Below, piece after piece: positions 38,550 through 47,191 of a stretch of DNA of 64,000 bases. How positions within the stretch are numbered: position 1 is the stretch's first letter; the number at the start of each line of letters is the position of its first letter. The notes beneath the pieces are model-generated. The model saw only the letters and a program-made list of their open reading frames with translations. It was not told the origin of the DNA and made no database searches. The translations under genes and the position numbers were made by a program. Source of the DNA: Phyllobacterium bourgognense (GTDB lineage: Bacteria > Pseudomonadota > Alphaproteobacteria > Rhizobiales > Rhizobiaceae); NCBI RefSeq assembly GCF_003337575.1, contig NZ_QPJM01000002.1:310001-374000 (forward strand), read 5' to 3'.

Positions 38550-39779
38550 CTATTTCCGTACCTGCTCCATTTCGCTTTGGATCAGCCCGCCAAGCCGCTG
38601 CATGCCTGTATCGATCGCTGCGGCATCTGGCAGGGAGAAGTTCAGCCTTATCGTGTTCTTTCCGGTGCCATCGGCGTGGAAGGCCGCACCTGGCACGAAC
38701 GCCACCCGGATCTGCTCGATTGAACGGGCCAGCAGCGCCGCACCATCCATATGGTCCGGCAGCGTCATCCAGACGAACATGCCGCCCTCTGGCTTTGTCC
38801 ATGTTACGCCCTCCGGCATATATCGTGCCAAGGCGTTCAACATGTGATCGCGCCGTTGCCGGTAGTGCTTTCTGGCTTTTTCCACCTGCGCATCGAAATG
38901 GCGCTCTGCCACGTGGTGAATGACCATCTGGTTGATGGTCGGGCTGTGGAGGTCCGCGGCCTGCTTGATCAGGACAAGTTTGCTGATGACCGGATGTGCG
39001 GCGCAAATCCAGCCAACACGCAAACCGGGCGTCAGGGTTTTCGAGAAGCTGCCGGAATAGAGGATGCGTGTCTGGTCGATATGGCCTTCGCGCTCGATAT
39101 CCAGCGCCAGCAATGAGGGCGCATTCTCTCCCTCATAGCGCAGCGCGCGATAGGCGGCATCCTCGATCAGCGGAATATCGAGTTCGTGCGCTAGATCGAT
39201 CAGCTTCATGCGATCGCTGCGGCCTATTGTTTCGCCGGTCGGGTTGGAAAAATCACTGGTTAGATAGGCGAGTTTTACGTGACCTCCCGCCGCCCGCTCA
39301 TTGGCCCGGTAGGCGTCAGGCGTCATGTTGCCACCCTCCGGGATCAGGCGATCATAGTGCGGCTCATAGGCGTTGAACGCCTGCAGTGCGCCGAGATAGG
39401 TCGGCCATGTGGTGAGGATCGTATCGCCGGGCGAAATGAAGAGCTTGCCGAGATAGTCGAGCGCCTGCTGCGATCCGGTGGTGATGATGATGTTGTCGAT
39501 CGTGCAGGCAACACCAAGCGAGGCCATGTACTGCACCAGCCATTGCCGCAACGGCTTGTAGCCTTCACTGACCGAATATTGCAGCGCTGCATCCGCATTC
39601 TCGTTCAGGACTGCAGCATAGGCGTCCTTGATCGCATCTTTTGGAAAGAGCGCCGGGTCCGGAATACCGCCGGCGAAAGAGATGATGTCCGGCTGGTCGA
39701 GCAGCTTCAACAGCTCGCGAACTTCCGAAGCGCGCATCTTGCCTGTGCGCGCCGAATACCGAGCATCCCAGTCGCTCAT
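38550..39779 (-). CDS. PLP-dependent class I/II aminotransferase
   Basis: 409 aa. The lid FAGGIPDPALFPKDAI, TTGSQQALDYLGKLF, SDFSNPTGETIGRSDR, the PLP lysine in SGSFSKTLTPGLRVGW and the RLNFSLPD carboxylate-binding Arg are all present. Closest to the LysN/2-aminoadipate and MocR-like aminotransferase group rather than AspC; substrate cannot be assigned. Start ATG 39779 (MSDWDARYSARTGKMRAS). Single gene downstream of the icd terminator. Confidence 0.9.
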   Translation of the reverse strand: MSDWDARYSARTGKMRASEVRELLKLLDQPDIISFAGGIPDPALFPKDAIKDAYAAVLNENADAALQYSVSEGYKPLRQWLVQYMASLGVACTIDNIIITTGSQQALDYLGKLFISPGDTILTTWPTYLGALQAFNAYEPHYDRLIPEGGNMTPDAYRANERAAGGHVKLAYLTSDFSNPTGETIGRSDRMKLIDLAHELDIPLIEDAAYRALRYEGENAPSLLALDIEREGHIDQTRILYSGSFSKTLTPGLRVGWICAAHPVISKLVLIKQAADLHSPTINQMVIHHVAERHFDAQVEKARKHYRQRRDHMLNALARYMPEGVTWTKPEGGMFVWMTLPDHMDGAALLARSIEQIRVAFVPGAAFHADGTGKNTIRLNFSLPDAAAIDTGMQRLGGLIQSEMEQVRK

Positions 39780-39874
39780 TTCAATCCTCCCATCGTGCAA
39801 AGGCACTCGACCGCAATTTCGTGATTATGTCAATAATGCTGTCGTATATTTGGGTTTTCAGTTTGACAATATAA

Positions 39875-39898
39875 AAAGCCCCGGCGAACCGGGGCTTT
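39875..39898 (-). terminator. Terminator of icd
   Basis: AAAGCCCCGG-CGAA-CCGGGGCTTT, read on the minus strand with a T-tract, 22 bp after the icd stop. Confidence 0.85.
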
Positions 39899-39919
39899 CT
39901 CTAAGCATCAAGTGCCGGA

Positions 39920-41134
39920 TCAGGCAGCCATGGCTTTCGAAAGGTTCTCGTTGATCTTGTCGAGGAAACCAGTGGTCGACAGCCAAGGCTGATCCGGGCC
40001 AATGAGCAGGGCGAGATCCTTGGTCATGTAACCGGCTTCAACCGTATCGACGCAGACCTTTTCCAGCGTATGACTGAAGCGCTCGAGCTCCGCATTGCCG
40101 TCGAGCTTGGCGCGGTGCGCAAGGCCACGCGTCCAGGCGAAGATGGAGGCGATGGAGTTGGTCGACGTCTCTTCGCCCTTCTGGTGCTGGCGATAGTGGC
40201 GGGTCACTGTGCCGTGCGCTGCTTCAGCTTCGACGGTCTGGCCATCCGGCGTCATCAGCACCGAGGTCATCAGGCCGAGCGAGCCAAAGCCCTGCGCCAC
40301 GATGTCGGACTGCACGTCGCCGTCATAGTTCTTGCAGGCCCAGACATAGCCACCGGACCACTTCAAGGCCGAAGCGACCATGTCATCGATCAGGCGGTGC
40401 TCGTAGGTGATCTTCTTGGCCGCGAACTTGTCCTTGAATTCGGCGTCGAACACTTCCTGGAAGATATCCTTGAAGCGGCCGTCATAGGCCTTGAGGATGG
40501 TGTTCTTGGTCGACAGATAGCAGGGAACGCCGCGATTATAGGCATAGTTGAACGAGGCATGGGCGAAATCGCGGATCGAGTCGTCCAGATTGTACATGGC
40601 CATGGCAACGCCGGCGCCCGGCGCATCATAGACTTCATGTTCGATGGTCTCGCCATCGTCGCCGACAAACTTGATCGACAGCTTGCCCTTGCCGGGGAAT
40701 TTGAAATCGGTGGCGCGGTACTGGTCGCCGAAGGCATGACGGCCGACGATGATCGGCTGCGTCCAGCCTGGAACCAGGCGCGGGACGTTCTTTGCAATGA
40801 TCGGCTCGCGGAAGATGACGCCGCCGAGAATGTTGCGGATCGTGCCGTTGGGCGACTTCCACATCTTCTTCAGGCCGAATTCCTCAACGCGCTGCTCGTC
40901 AGGGGTGATGGTGGCGCATTTGACGCCGACGCCATATTGCTTGATCGCATTGGCTGCATCGATTGTCACCTGATCGTTGGTTGCATCACGATGCTCGATC
41001 CCGAGGTCATAATATTTCAGGTCGATATCGAGGTAAGGATGGATCAGCTTTTCCTTGATATATTGCCAGATGATGCGGGTCATCTCGTCGCCGTCAAGCT
41101 CGACGACCGGATTTGCAACCTTGATCTTTGCCAT
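39920..41134 (-). CDS. icd: NADP-dependent isocitrate dehydrogenase
   Basis: 404 aa, the eukaryote-like homodimeric class. N-terminal [18 protein letters not shown], substrate loop [12 protein letters not shown], metal-site [32 protein letters not shown] and NADP-binding [16 protein letters not shown] are in place. Oxidative decarboxylation of isocitrate in the TCA cycle. No operon partner. Confidence 0.97.
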   Translation of the reverse strand: MAKIKVANPVVELDGDEMTRIIWQYIKEKLIHPYLDIDLKYYDLGIEHRDATNDQVTIDAANAIKQYGVGVKCATITPDEQRVEEFGLKKMWKSPNGTIRNILGGVIFREPIIAKNVPRLVPGWTQPIIVGRHAFGDQYRATDFKFPGKGKLSIKFVGDDGETIEHEVYDAPGAGVAMAMYNLDDSIRDFAHASFNYAYNRGVPCYLSTKNTILKAYDGRFKDIFQEVFDAEFKDKFAAKKITYEHRLIDDMVASALKWSGGYVWACKNYDGDVQSDIVAQGFGSLGLMTSVLMTPDGQTVEAEAAHGTVTRHYRQHQKGEETSTNSIASIFAWTRGLAHRAKLDGNAELERFSHTLEKVCVDTVEAGYMTKDLALLIGPDQPWLSTTGFLDKINENLSKAMAA

Positions 41135-41301
41135 GGAGTGTCAGCCTCTTTTTTGCTGCGTCTGGGAGTGTCAGCACGGGATTAAAGTGAGGGTTCGCGC
41201 CCCTATAGCACCACGATTGCAGAACGCAAAGTGAGGGATGCGCTGGTTTGAGGGTGTTTCTGAAATATTCGGCTTTGCAGCCCTCGCAGGATGGCAATGG
41301 C

Positions 41302-41424
41302 GCTGTGCGTGGTTCGACAAGCTCACCATGAGGGAAATGGAGTTTTGCAGGGCGCCAGCGCAGAAGCCTCCCTCATGCAATCAACCTACCTCCCTCATGG
41401 TGAGCTTGTCGAACCACGCACAGC
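41302..41424. repeat. Intergenic inverted repeat, family A (copy 3)
   Basis: Arms 41302-41335 and 41391-41424 contain GTTCGACAAGCTCACCATGA and its complement; the spacer carries an extra partial CCTCCCTCATG. Located in the 349-bp gap 41135-41483 between icd and trmJ, which otherwise holds their promoters. Confidence 0.85.
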
Positions 41425-41483
41425 AGCATTGCCCATCAAAAAAACGCGAGCTATGACGGCGCAACGTCAGCGAAGGATTAAAA

Positions 41484-42335
41484 ATGGCCGGTACAGACAG
41501 ACAGCGCACCCTTATCGCCGAAGGCCCGGCGATCATTCTGGTCGAACCGCAACTGCCGGAAAACATCGGCATGGTGGCGCGGGCCATGGCAAATTTCGGT
41601 CTGGCGGAGCTGCGCCTGGTCAAGCCGCGCGAGGAATTTCCAAACGACAAGGCGCGCTCCGCCGCGAGCCGCGCCGATCATATCATCGATGCGGCGCAGG
41701 TCTTCGACGACCTGCCTTCGGCGATCAAGGATTTGCATTTCGTCTATGCGACCACGGCGCGCGAGCGTGACGCCTTCAAGCAGGTTCGCGGCCCCGTCGA
41801 GGCGGGCCAGGTCCTGCGGCAGCGTTTCAACAATGGCGAGAAGACCGGCATTCTTTTCGGGCGCGAACGCTTCGGCCTCAATAATGACGAAGTCAGCCTT
41901 GCCGATGAGCTCGTGACCTTTCCGGTCAATCCGGCGTTTTCGTCGCTGAATATTGCACAGGCGGTTTTGCTCATGTCCTATGAGTGGATGAAGTCAGGTC
42001 TGGAGAAGCATACCGACACGGCTTTTCGCGGGCCGGAACTTGAGCCCGCGCCAAAAGAGCAGCTGCAGGGCTTTTTCAACCACCTCGAAGACGCCTTGCA
42101 GGCGCGCGGCTATTTCCGGCCGATGGCGCGCAAGGAAATCATGGTCAACAATCTGCGCGGCGTGCTCACAAGAGCGGGCTTTTCCGATTCCGAATTGAAA
42201 CTCCTGCGCGGCGTTCTTGTCTCGCTGGATTATTTCAGCCCGAAGACTCCGCGCGGCTCCGGTGCGCCGGAAGGGCGCAAGCGCGAGAAACCACCAGCGA
42301 AGAAAATCAACGGGGATCAGCCAGGCGATGAGTGA
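41484..42335 (+). CDS. trmJ: tRNA/rRNA (cytidine/uridine-2'-O)-methyltransferase, TrmJ-like SPOUT protein
   Basis: 283 aa. SPOUT motifs: [21 protein letters not shown] at the N-terminus, [20 protein letters not shown] and the knot sequence [22 protein letters not shown] helical C-terminal extension of about 110 residues follows ([18 protein letters not shown]), ending Lys/Pro rich. Methylates position 32 of tRNAs in E. coli. The stop overlaps murI by 8 bp. Confidence 0.88.
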   Translation: MAGTDRQRTLIAEGPAIILVEPQLPENIGMVARAMANFGLAELRLVKPREEFPNDKARSAASRADHIIDAAQVFDDLPSAIKDLHFVYATTARERDAFKQVRGPVEAGQVLRQRFNNGEKTGILFGRERFGLNNDEVSLADELVTFPVNPAFSSLNIAQAVLLMSYEWMKSGLEKHTDTAFRGPELEPAPKEQLQGFFNHLEDALQARGYFRPMARKEIMVNNLRGVLTRAGFSDSELKLLRGVLVSLDYFSPKTPRGSGAPEGRKREKPPAKKINGDQPGDE

Positions 42336-43131
42336 AGAAACTGCGGACCGGCCGATCATCGTCTTCGACAGCGGGATTGGCGGCCTGACCGTTTTGCGCG
42401 AGGCGAGGGTGTTGATGCCGGACCGGCGGTTCGTCTATATCGCCGACGATGCCGGCTTTCCCTATGGCGAATGGGAGGAGGGCGCCCTGTGCTCCCGCAT
42501 TGTCGATATGTTCGCGGGCCTCATCGCCGAACACAATCCGGAGATTGCGATCATCGCCTGCAACACCGCCTCGACGCTGGTGCTCGATGATCTTCGCGAG
42601 GCCTATCCCGGTGTGCCGTTCGTCGGCACAGTCCCCGCGATCAAGCCGGCCGCCGAGCGCACCTCGTCAGGCTTCGTCAGCGTGCTGGCGACGCCGGGCA
42701 CCGTCAAGCGCGCCTATACCCGCGATCTCATCCAGTCTTTCGCTACGAAGTGCCATGTCCGCCTTGTCGGCAGCCAGAATCTGGCTGCCATGGCCGAAGC
42801 GCATATTCGCGGCGACCACATCGATGACGAAGCCATCGCCAAGGAAATCGCACCGTGCTTCTACGAGAAGGACGGTGACCGCACTGACATCGTTGTCCTT
42901 GCCTGCACGCATTATCCCTTTCTCGCCAATGTCTTCCGGCGCCTTGCACCCTGGCCAGTAGATTGGCTCGACCCTGCCGAGGCGATCGCCCGCCGGGCGC
43001 TGTCACTGCTCAAGCCGAATGGCACCGGTGCCGAGCCCGAACATGGTGACGACATCGCCATCTTCACCTCGGGTAATCCGGATTTCTCGACAAGACGGCT
43101 CATGCAGGGCTTCGGGCTTGCAACAGTGTGA
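42328..43131 (+). CDS. murI: Glutamate racemase
   Basis: 267 aa. DSGIGGLTV at the N-terminus; catalytic cysteines Cys78 (IACNTAS) and Cys193 (ACTHYP). Makes D-glutamate for peptidoglycan. Start ATG 42328 lies inside trmJ, so the pair is coupled. Length typical. Confidence 0.95.
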   Translation: MSEETADRPIIVFDSGIGGLTVLREARVLMPDRRFVYIADDAGFPYGEWEEGALCSRIVDMFAGLIAEHNPEIAIIACNTASTLVLDDLREAYPGVPFVGTVPAIKPAAERTSSGFVSVLATPGTVKRAYTRDLIQSFATKCHVRLVGSQNLAAMAEAHIRGDHIDDEAIAKEIAPCFYEKDGDRTDIVVLACTHYPFLANVFRRLAPWPVDWLDPAEAIARRALSLLKPNGTGAEPEHGDDIAIFTSGNPDFSTRRLMQGFGLATV

Positions 43132-43254
43132 CTGCCCAATAATGGGTCACGCGAGCTGCGCGATAAAAAAATAGACAAACTGCGACTATCGTCGAATTGA
43201 CCACTCAACCTCCTGCCGCCAAAAGTTGCTTTTTGAGATTTTCAGAGAGCACTT

Positions 43255-46200
43255 ATGAATTTTCGTCATTTATTGCTTGCGGCCGCCCTTGGCCTTTCCG
43301 CTTGTAACGGCTCGGACTCTTCAACGACAAAAAAAGAAGCGGATAGCACTTTTTCCGATCTGGCCAATGCAAAGGCCGAATTGGTCAAAGTGAATGCTCA
43401 AAAAGAGGCTGGAGAAAAGGACAAGATCGTTCTTGCTGGCGAAATCGCAGCTCTGGAAGCCAAGCAGAAAGAGCTGAGGTCGGCGATTGGGAACGCCACA
43501 GCTGAACTTGGTCGGCTGCAAGGTGAGGACGGAAAGGGCGGAGAGATCGCCGCGCAGAAGGCACGTCTAGCGCAGCTGACAAGCGAGACGGAAGACAAGA
43601 CAGCGGACATCAAGGCGGCCAAGGAAACATTGGCGCGGCTCGGCAGTGTCGAAGACAAGAGCAGCGAGATTGGTCTGGCCAAAGCAGCGTATGACAAGCT
43701 CGTCCGGGATGCAGAGGTGAAAGCCGAAGACCTCAAAAAGGCAACTGAAACGCTCAAACGGCTTGCAGGTGGAGAAAGTGAGGGCGGAGAGGGTGGCGAG
43801 ATAAAGGTAGCCAAGGAGACGCTTGCTAACCTCGGGAAAAAAATTGGCGATGCCAACAAAGACCTCAATACCGCGAAGGCTTCGCTCGCAACACTGAACG
43901 GCAAGGACGAAGGCTCAATCTTCGCGGCACAAGAGAAACTCAAGAAGCTGACGGGAGATGGCGCGGATCCCGGCGAAATTGCGAGGGCAACCAAAGAACG
44001 CGACAATCTGCAGGAAGCGGCCCGCAAGGCAAATGACGATCTTGTTGCAGCAAGGCAGAAACTGACGGCCTTGCAAGGGGACGAAGGCAAGGGCGGTGAA
44101 ATCGCCGAGGCAGAGCGCAAGCTGCTTGAGGTCAAGGACGAAATCGCGACCACCAGTGAAATGCTGAAAGCAGCGCGAGAGTCCCTGGAGAAGTTGCAGG
44201 GCAAGGATGGCAGTGACGGTGACATTGCGACGGCGCGCAAGGCCCTCGAAACTCTCTCTGCCGATATCGAAACTGCACAAGACAAACTGGCAGCGGCACA
44301 CAATGCCTGGAAAAAGCTTGCAGGCGAAGACGGAAAGAGCGGTGATATTGCTGCCGAGCAGAAAAAGCTTGACGATCTGATCAAGCTAGCTGGAGACAGA
44401 GCCGAAGAGATTAAGGTAGCACAGGCTGACCTTGAGCGGATCACGCTTGACGGAAAAACCATAACGGACAAGGCGACGCTTGATGCTGCGCGCATTCGTT
44501 CACAAGCGGCATTCGATGCGGGGCGTTTCGACGACGCCGGGAAGTTTCTGACCGATGTCGGCCTCAATGACGAAGCCATCGAATTGTACAAGAAAGCAGG
44601 CAAGATCGACAAGGCAGCGGCGCTGCTGACTGCCGCCGGCAAACTCGAAGACGCCTACAAGCTCTATGCGGTGGAAGACGAGGCGATTACGGACACCAAT
44701 CCTTACGGCGCCGCGACGTACGGCTCGGTCACATTCGATAAGGTCGACGAATCTCCTTCGGTCAAGCGTCATTCGATGCAACTCGGCGACAAGACGGTGT
44801 GGTTTACCGCCAAGGCCGGTCATCTCGTCGCCTACGCCCAGAAGGACAAGAACAATCCAGATGCCAAGCGGGATCCGCAGGCGGCAGTCTTCTATATGAG
44901 TTACACGCGCGATGACCTGCCAAAGGAGGGGCGTCCCGTCACCTTCTTCTTCAATGGAGGGCCGGGCGAATCTTCCATCTGGCTACATCTCGGTGCCTGG
45001 GCGCCGTGGCGGCTGAAGGTCGACCAGCCCAATGTTCCAGCTGATGCCAAGTCCGGCCCTCCCAAGAGCTATCCCTTTGTAGAAAATCCGGAAACCTTGC
45101 TCGACAAGACGGATCTCGTTTTTGTCGATCCCATTGGCGCTGGCTATTCGCAAGCCATCTCTTCGGACGTCAAGAAACACATCAACAAGGATTTTTGGGG
45201 CGTCGACGCCGATGCTAAAGTCATGCGCGATTTCATCACTCGCTATATCAATGTGAACAAACGCCAGAGTTCACCCAAATATTTATACGGCGAGTCTTAT
45301 GGAGGGGGTATTCGCGTGCCGGTCCTGGCCAAATTGTTGATCGATGCCGGAACGACAAATTTTGATGATGACAAATCAGGAAAGCCGCCGGTCGTTCTGA
45401 CGGGTTCGACATTGCATTCGCCCATACTGGACTATGGGTCAAACTGTTCTACCGGCGGAGGTTCATCCTGTGCCGGATATATTCCGACCTATGTATTGAC
45501 GTCCGATTTCTTCGGAAAATCGACCGGACACGACAAAACTCGCCCCTATACGAAGTTTGTCGAGCAATTGCGTTCATTTACCCGGGAAGAATATACCCCG
45601 GCGATCACGGAATATCTGAAAGTGGAGAGGGGGGCTCAATGGACAACCTATACACAAACTTTTCTCGACGAGATGAGCCGATTGACGGGCATTACCGCAA
45701 CAAGATTATCTGATTCCAAGGGGAATGTGACCAACTATGCCAATATCTGGAGACAGTGGCCGACTGTCACCGTCGGCAAATGCGAGCCTGATCGCAAGCA
45801 ACAAGAAGGATATATGAATGCTCTCAAGCCGGGATTCAGTTATAATTTATATGACACCCGGATGGTTCTCGAAAGCAGCGTGCCCTATGATTTCGAGTAT
45901 TCCGAGGATGACGCGTTCAAGGCACGTATGGCGACGTTCGTGCCGGAATATTTGAACTACAAAAACAGTGCCGAATATATCGCATCTCCAAATTTGACAA
46001 ACAAAGACCTTTCAAAGGGTTGGGATTGGGGAACCAATCGCGGTGGTGTAGAAAAGAAAAAGACAAGTTCGCTGTCGGATCTCGCGTTGGCTATCAATGG
46101 CGCGCCAGGGCTCAAACTCATCGTCACGCATGGATATTTCGACGCGGCGACACCGTTTTTTCAGACAGAACTCGACCTTGATGTTGTGGTCAACGTGCAT

Positions 46201-46380
46201 GGTGCCGACGTCAAGCTCTCCGACCGTATTCCAGTCCATAATTTTGAGGGCGGTCATATGATTTATTACGTGGAGAAAGCACGCCCGGCCTTGAAGAGAA
46301 CCATGGACAATTTTTACGACGCGCCTCCCTATACACCGCCAGCCACAGTTCCCGCACGAAAATCGGCTGCTCTGCAGTGA
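43255..46380 (+). CDS. S10 serine carboxypeptidase lipoprotein with long repetitive coiled-coil stalk
   Basis: 1041 aa. Signal peptide with lipobox LSAC (Cys17). Residues about 35-400 are Lys/Glu/Ala-rich helices with 41-residue repeats separated by Gly/Asp loops such as GEDGKGG. About 415-475 is a short TPR-like helical part (FDDAGKFLTDVGLNDEAIEL). About 490-1020 is a serine carboxypeptidase (S10) domain: FFFNGGPGESS, catalytic Ser681 in GESYGG, Asp963 in GYFDAATP and His1001 in GGHM. Ordinary bacterial S10 enzymes are about 500 aa without a stalk. Predicted to be anchored at the outer or inner membrane and to act in the periplasm or outside. Sister gene at 47192, EF-hand gene 11 bp downstream. 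Confidence 0.88.
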   Translation: MNFRHLLLAAALGLSACNGSDSSTTKKEADSTFSDLANAKAELVKVNAQKEAGEKDKIVLAGEIAALEAKQKELRSAIGNATAELGRLQGEDGKGGEIAAQKARLAQLTSETEDKTADIKAAKETLARLGSVEDKSSEIGLAKAAYDKLVRDAEVKAEDLKKATETLKRLAGGESEGGEGGEIKVAKETLANLGKKIGDANKDLNTAKASLATLNGKDEGSIFAAQEKLKKLTGDGADPGEIARATKERDNLQEAARKANDDLVAARQKLTALQGDEGKGGEIAEAERKLLEVKDEIATTSEMLKAARESLEKLQGKDGSDGDIATARKALETLSADIETAQDKLAAAHNAWKKLAGEDGKSGDIAAEQKKLDDLIKLAGDRAEEIKVAQADLERITLDGKTITDKATLDAARIRSQAAFDAGRFDDAGKFLTDVGLNDEAIELYKKAGKIDKAAALLTAAGKLEDAYKLYAVEDEAITDTNPYGAATYGSVTFDKVDESPSVKRHSMQLGDKTVWFTAKAGHLVAYAQKDKNNPDAKRDPQAAVFYMSYTRDDLPKEGRPVTFFFNGGPGESSIWLHLGAWAPWRLKVDQPNVPADAKSGPPKSYPFVENPETLLDKTDLVFVDPIGAGYSQAISSDVKKHINKDFWGVDADAKVMRDFITRYINVNKRQSSPKYLYGESYGGGIRVPVLAKLLIDAGTTNFDDDKSGKPPVVLTGSTLHSPILDYGSNCSTGGGSSCAGYIPTYVLTSDFFGKSTGHDKTRPYTKFVEQLRSFTREEYTPAITEYLKVERGAQWTTYTQTFLDEMSRLTGITATRLSDSKGNVTNYANIWRQWPTVTVGKCEPDRKQQEGYMNALKPGFSYNLYDTRMVLESSVPYDFEYSEDDAFKARMATFVPEYLNYKNSAEYIASPNLTNKDLSKGWDWGTNRGGVEKKKTSSLSDLALAINGAPGLKLIVTHGYFDAATPFFQTELDLDVVVNVHGADVKLSDRIPVHNFEGGHMIYYVEKARPALKRTMDNFYDAPPYTPPATVPARKSAALQ
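43530..44400 (+). repeat. 41-residue helical repeats of the carboxypeptidase stalk
   Basis: Three consecutive units counted at exactly 41 residues (starting EIARATKER, EIAEAERKL, DIATARKAL) with plan E/D-I-A-x6-L-x-x-L...A-x-x-x-L-x-x-L-x-G-x-D-G-x-x-G. Earlier units are 38-44 residues and one is about 19, so the array has degenerated by unequal steps. Each unit reads as two helices plus a Gly/Asp turn. Confidence 0.75.
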
Positions 46381-46390
46381 GATGAATGTC

Positions 46391-46825
46391 ATGAAAAAAA
46401 TGTTTCAAGCTGCTGTTATTCTCGCATTTTTCAACACGTCGGTGGCCGTCGCGATGCCACTTTCCGGCATGGGAGAGATGCATGCTGACGCTGTCGTTCA
46501 AGTCAAGGACGGAAGGTTCGGTTCACCGCCGATCGATCCGAACCTGCCGCCGGTGACCGGTGATTCAATCAATGCGGAGGTCAACGCTGAAGTTGCGGCG
46601 CGCTTTGCGGAAGCCGCGGGTACTTCCTCCGGCTTGCTGACAGTCAGCCAAGCGAAAAACGCGAGCTGGGGCTACGTCGCCGATCATTTTACGGCGATCG
46701 ACCGGGATGGTGACGGTTACGTAAAGCTGGGCGATGTTCTGGATTTCATGCAAGGCAGATCTGGCAGCGGCGTTCAAAGCGGGCAAATCCCTGCCGGGCC
46801 GAAGAGCATCCAGATAGTGGAGTAG
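46391..46825 (+). CDS. Secreted protein with one EF-hand calcium loop
   Basis: 144 aa. Signal peptide (MKKMFQAAVILAFFNTSVAVA), a Pro-rich middle, then the calcium loop DRDGDGYVKLGD with ligands at positions 1, 3, 5, 7 and 12 (Asp instead of Glu at 12), followed by FMQGRSGSG. A degenerate partner hand may precede it around QAKNASWGYVADHF. Lies 11 bp after the stalked carboxypeptidase and likely shares its transcript. Role as calcium-binding partner is inference. Confidence 0.7.
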   Translation: MKKMFQAAVILAFFNTSVAVAMPLSGMGEMHADAVVQVKDGRFGSPPIDPNLPPVTGDSINAEVNAEVAARFAEAAGTSSGLLTVSQAKNASWGYVADHFTAIDRDGDGYVKLGDVLDFMQGRSGSGVQSGQIPAGPKSIQIVE

Positions 46826-47191
46826 GTCGCCAAACTTCCTCGGATAGAGTCATCATTCTCAGACTCGGCGGACGTCGCTACACGTTCCGTTTGGCGCTCT
46901 GTTGATCAGAGATACGCCCTTCATTCCGTACATTTTCGATTTCTTTCATGCGATCCAATCGGCGGACAACAACACCGCCCGAACGCACGTGCGCGGCGAC
47001 AATGCGACATGCGACTTTCGCCTAATAGACGCCACAGCTCATAATTGCATATGGTGTCAGTACTAAACTTTTACGTGTAGTGCTTCTGGGTCTGCCTGGA
47101 TTTCCTTTCGAGAAGGTTGCTCCAATATCGTCGTTTGTCGCCAACGATCGTAATCCATTGATTGATAGATTTTTTTATTGTGGAGGTTGTG
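46826..47191. other. 366-bp gap in the carboxypeptidase locus, no gene seen
   Basis: No frame with a plausible start, ribosome site and protein-like composition was found. It is more AT-rich towards its end, where GGAGG (47182-47186) serves the next gene. It must contain the promoter of the second carboxypeptidase unless the transcript runs through. Confidence 0.5.

Noticed and set aside
40070-41185. 371-codon plus-strand frame over icd
   Set aside because: Antisense shadow of a well-conserved enzyme gene.
43398-44642. 414-codon minus-strand frame, Ser/Ala-rich
   Set aside because: Antisense of the coiled-coil repeats of the carboxypeptidase gene; composition arises from GC-rich Lys/Glu codons read backwards.
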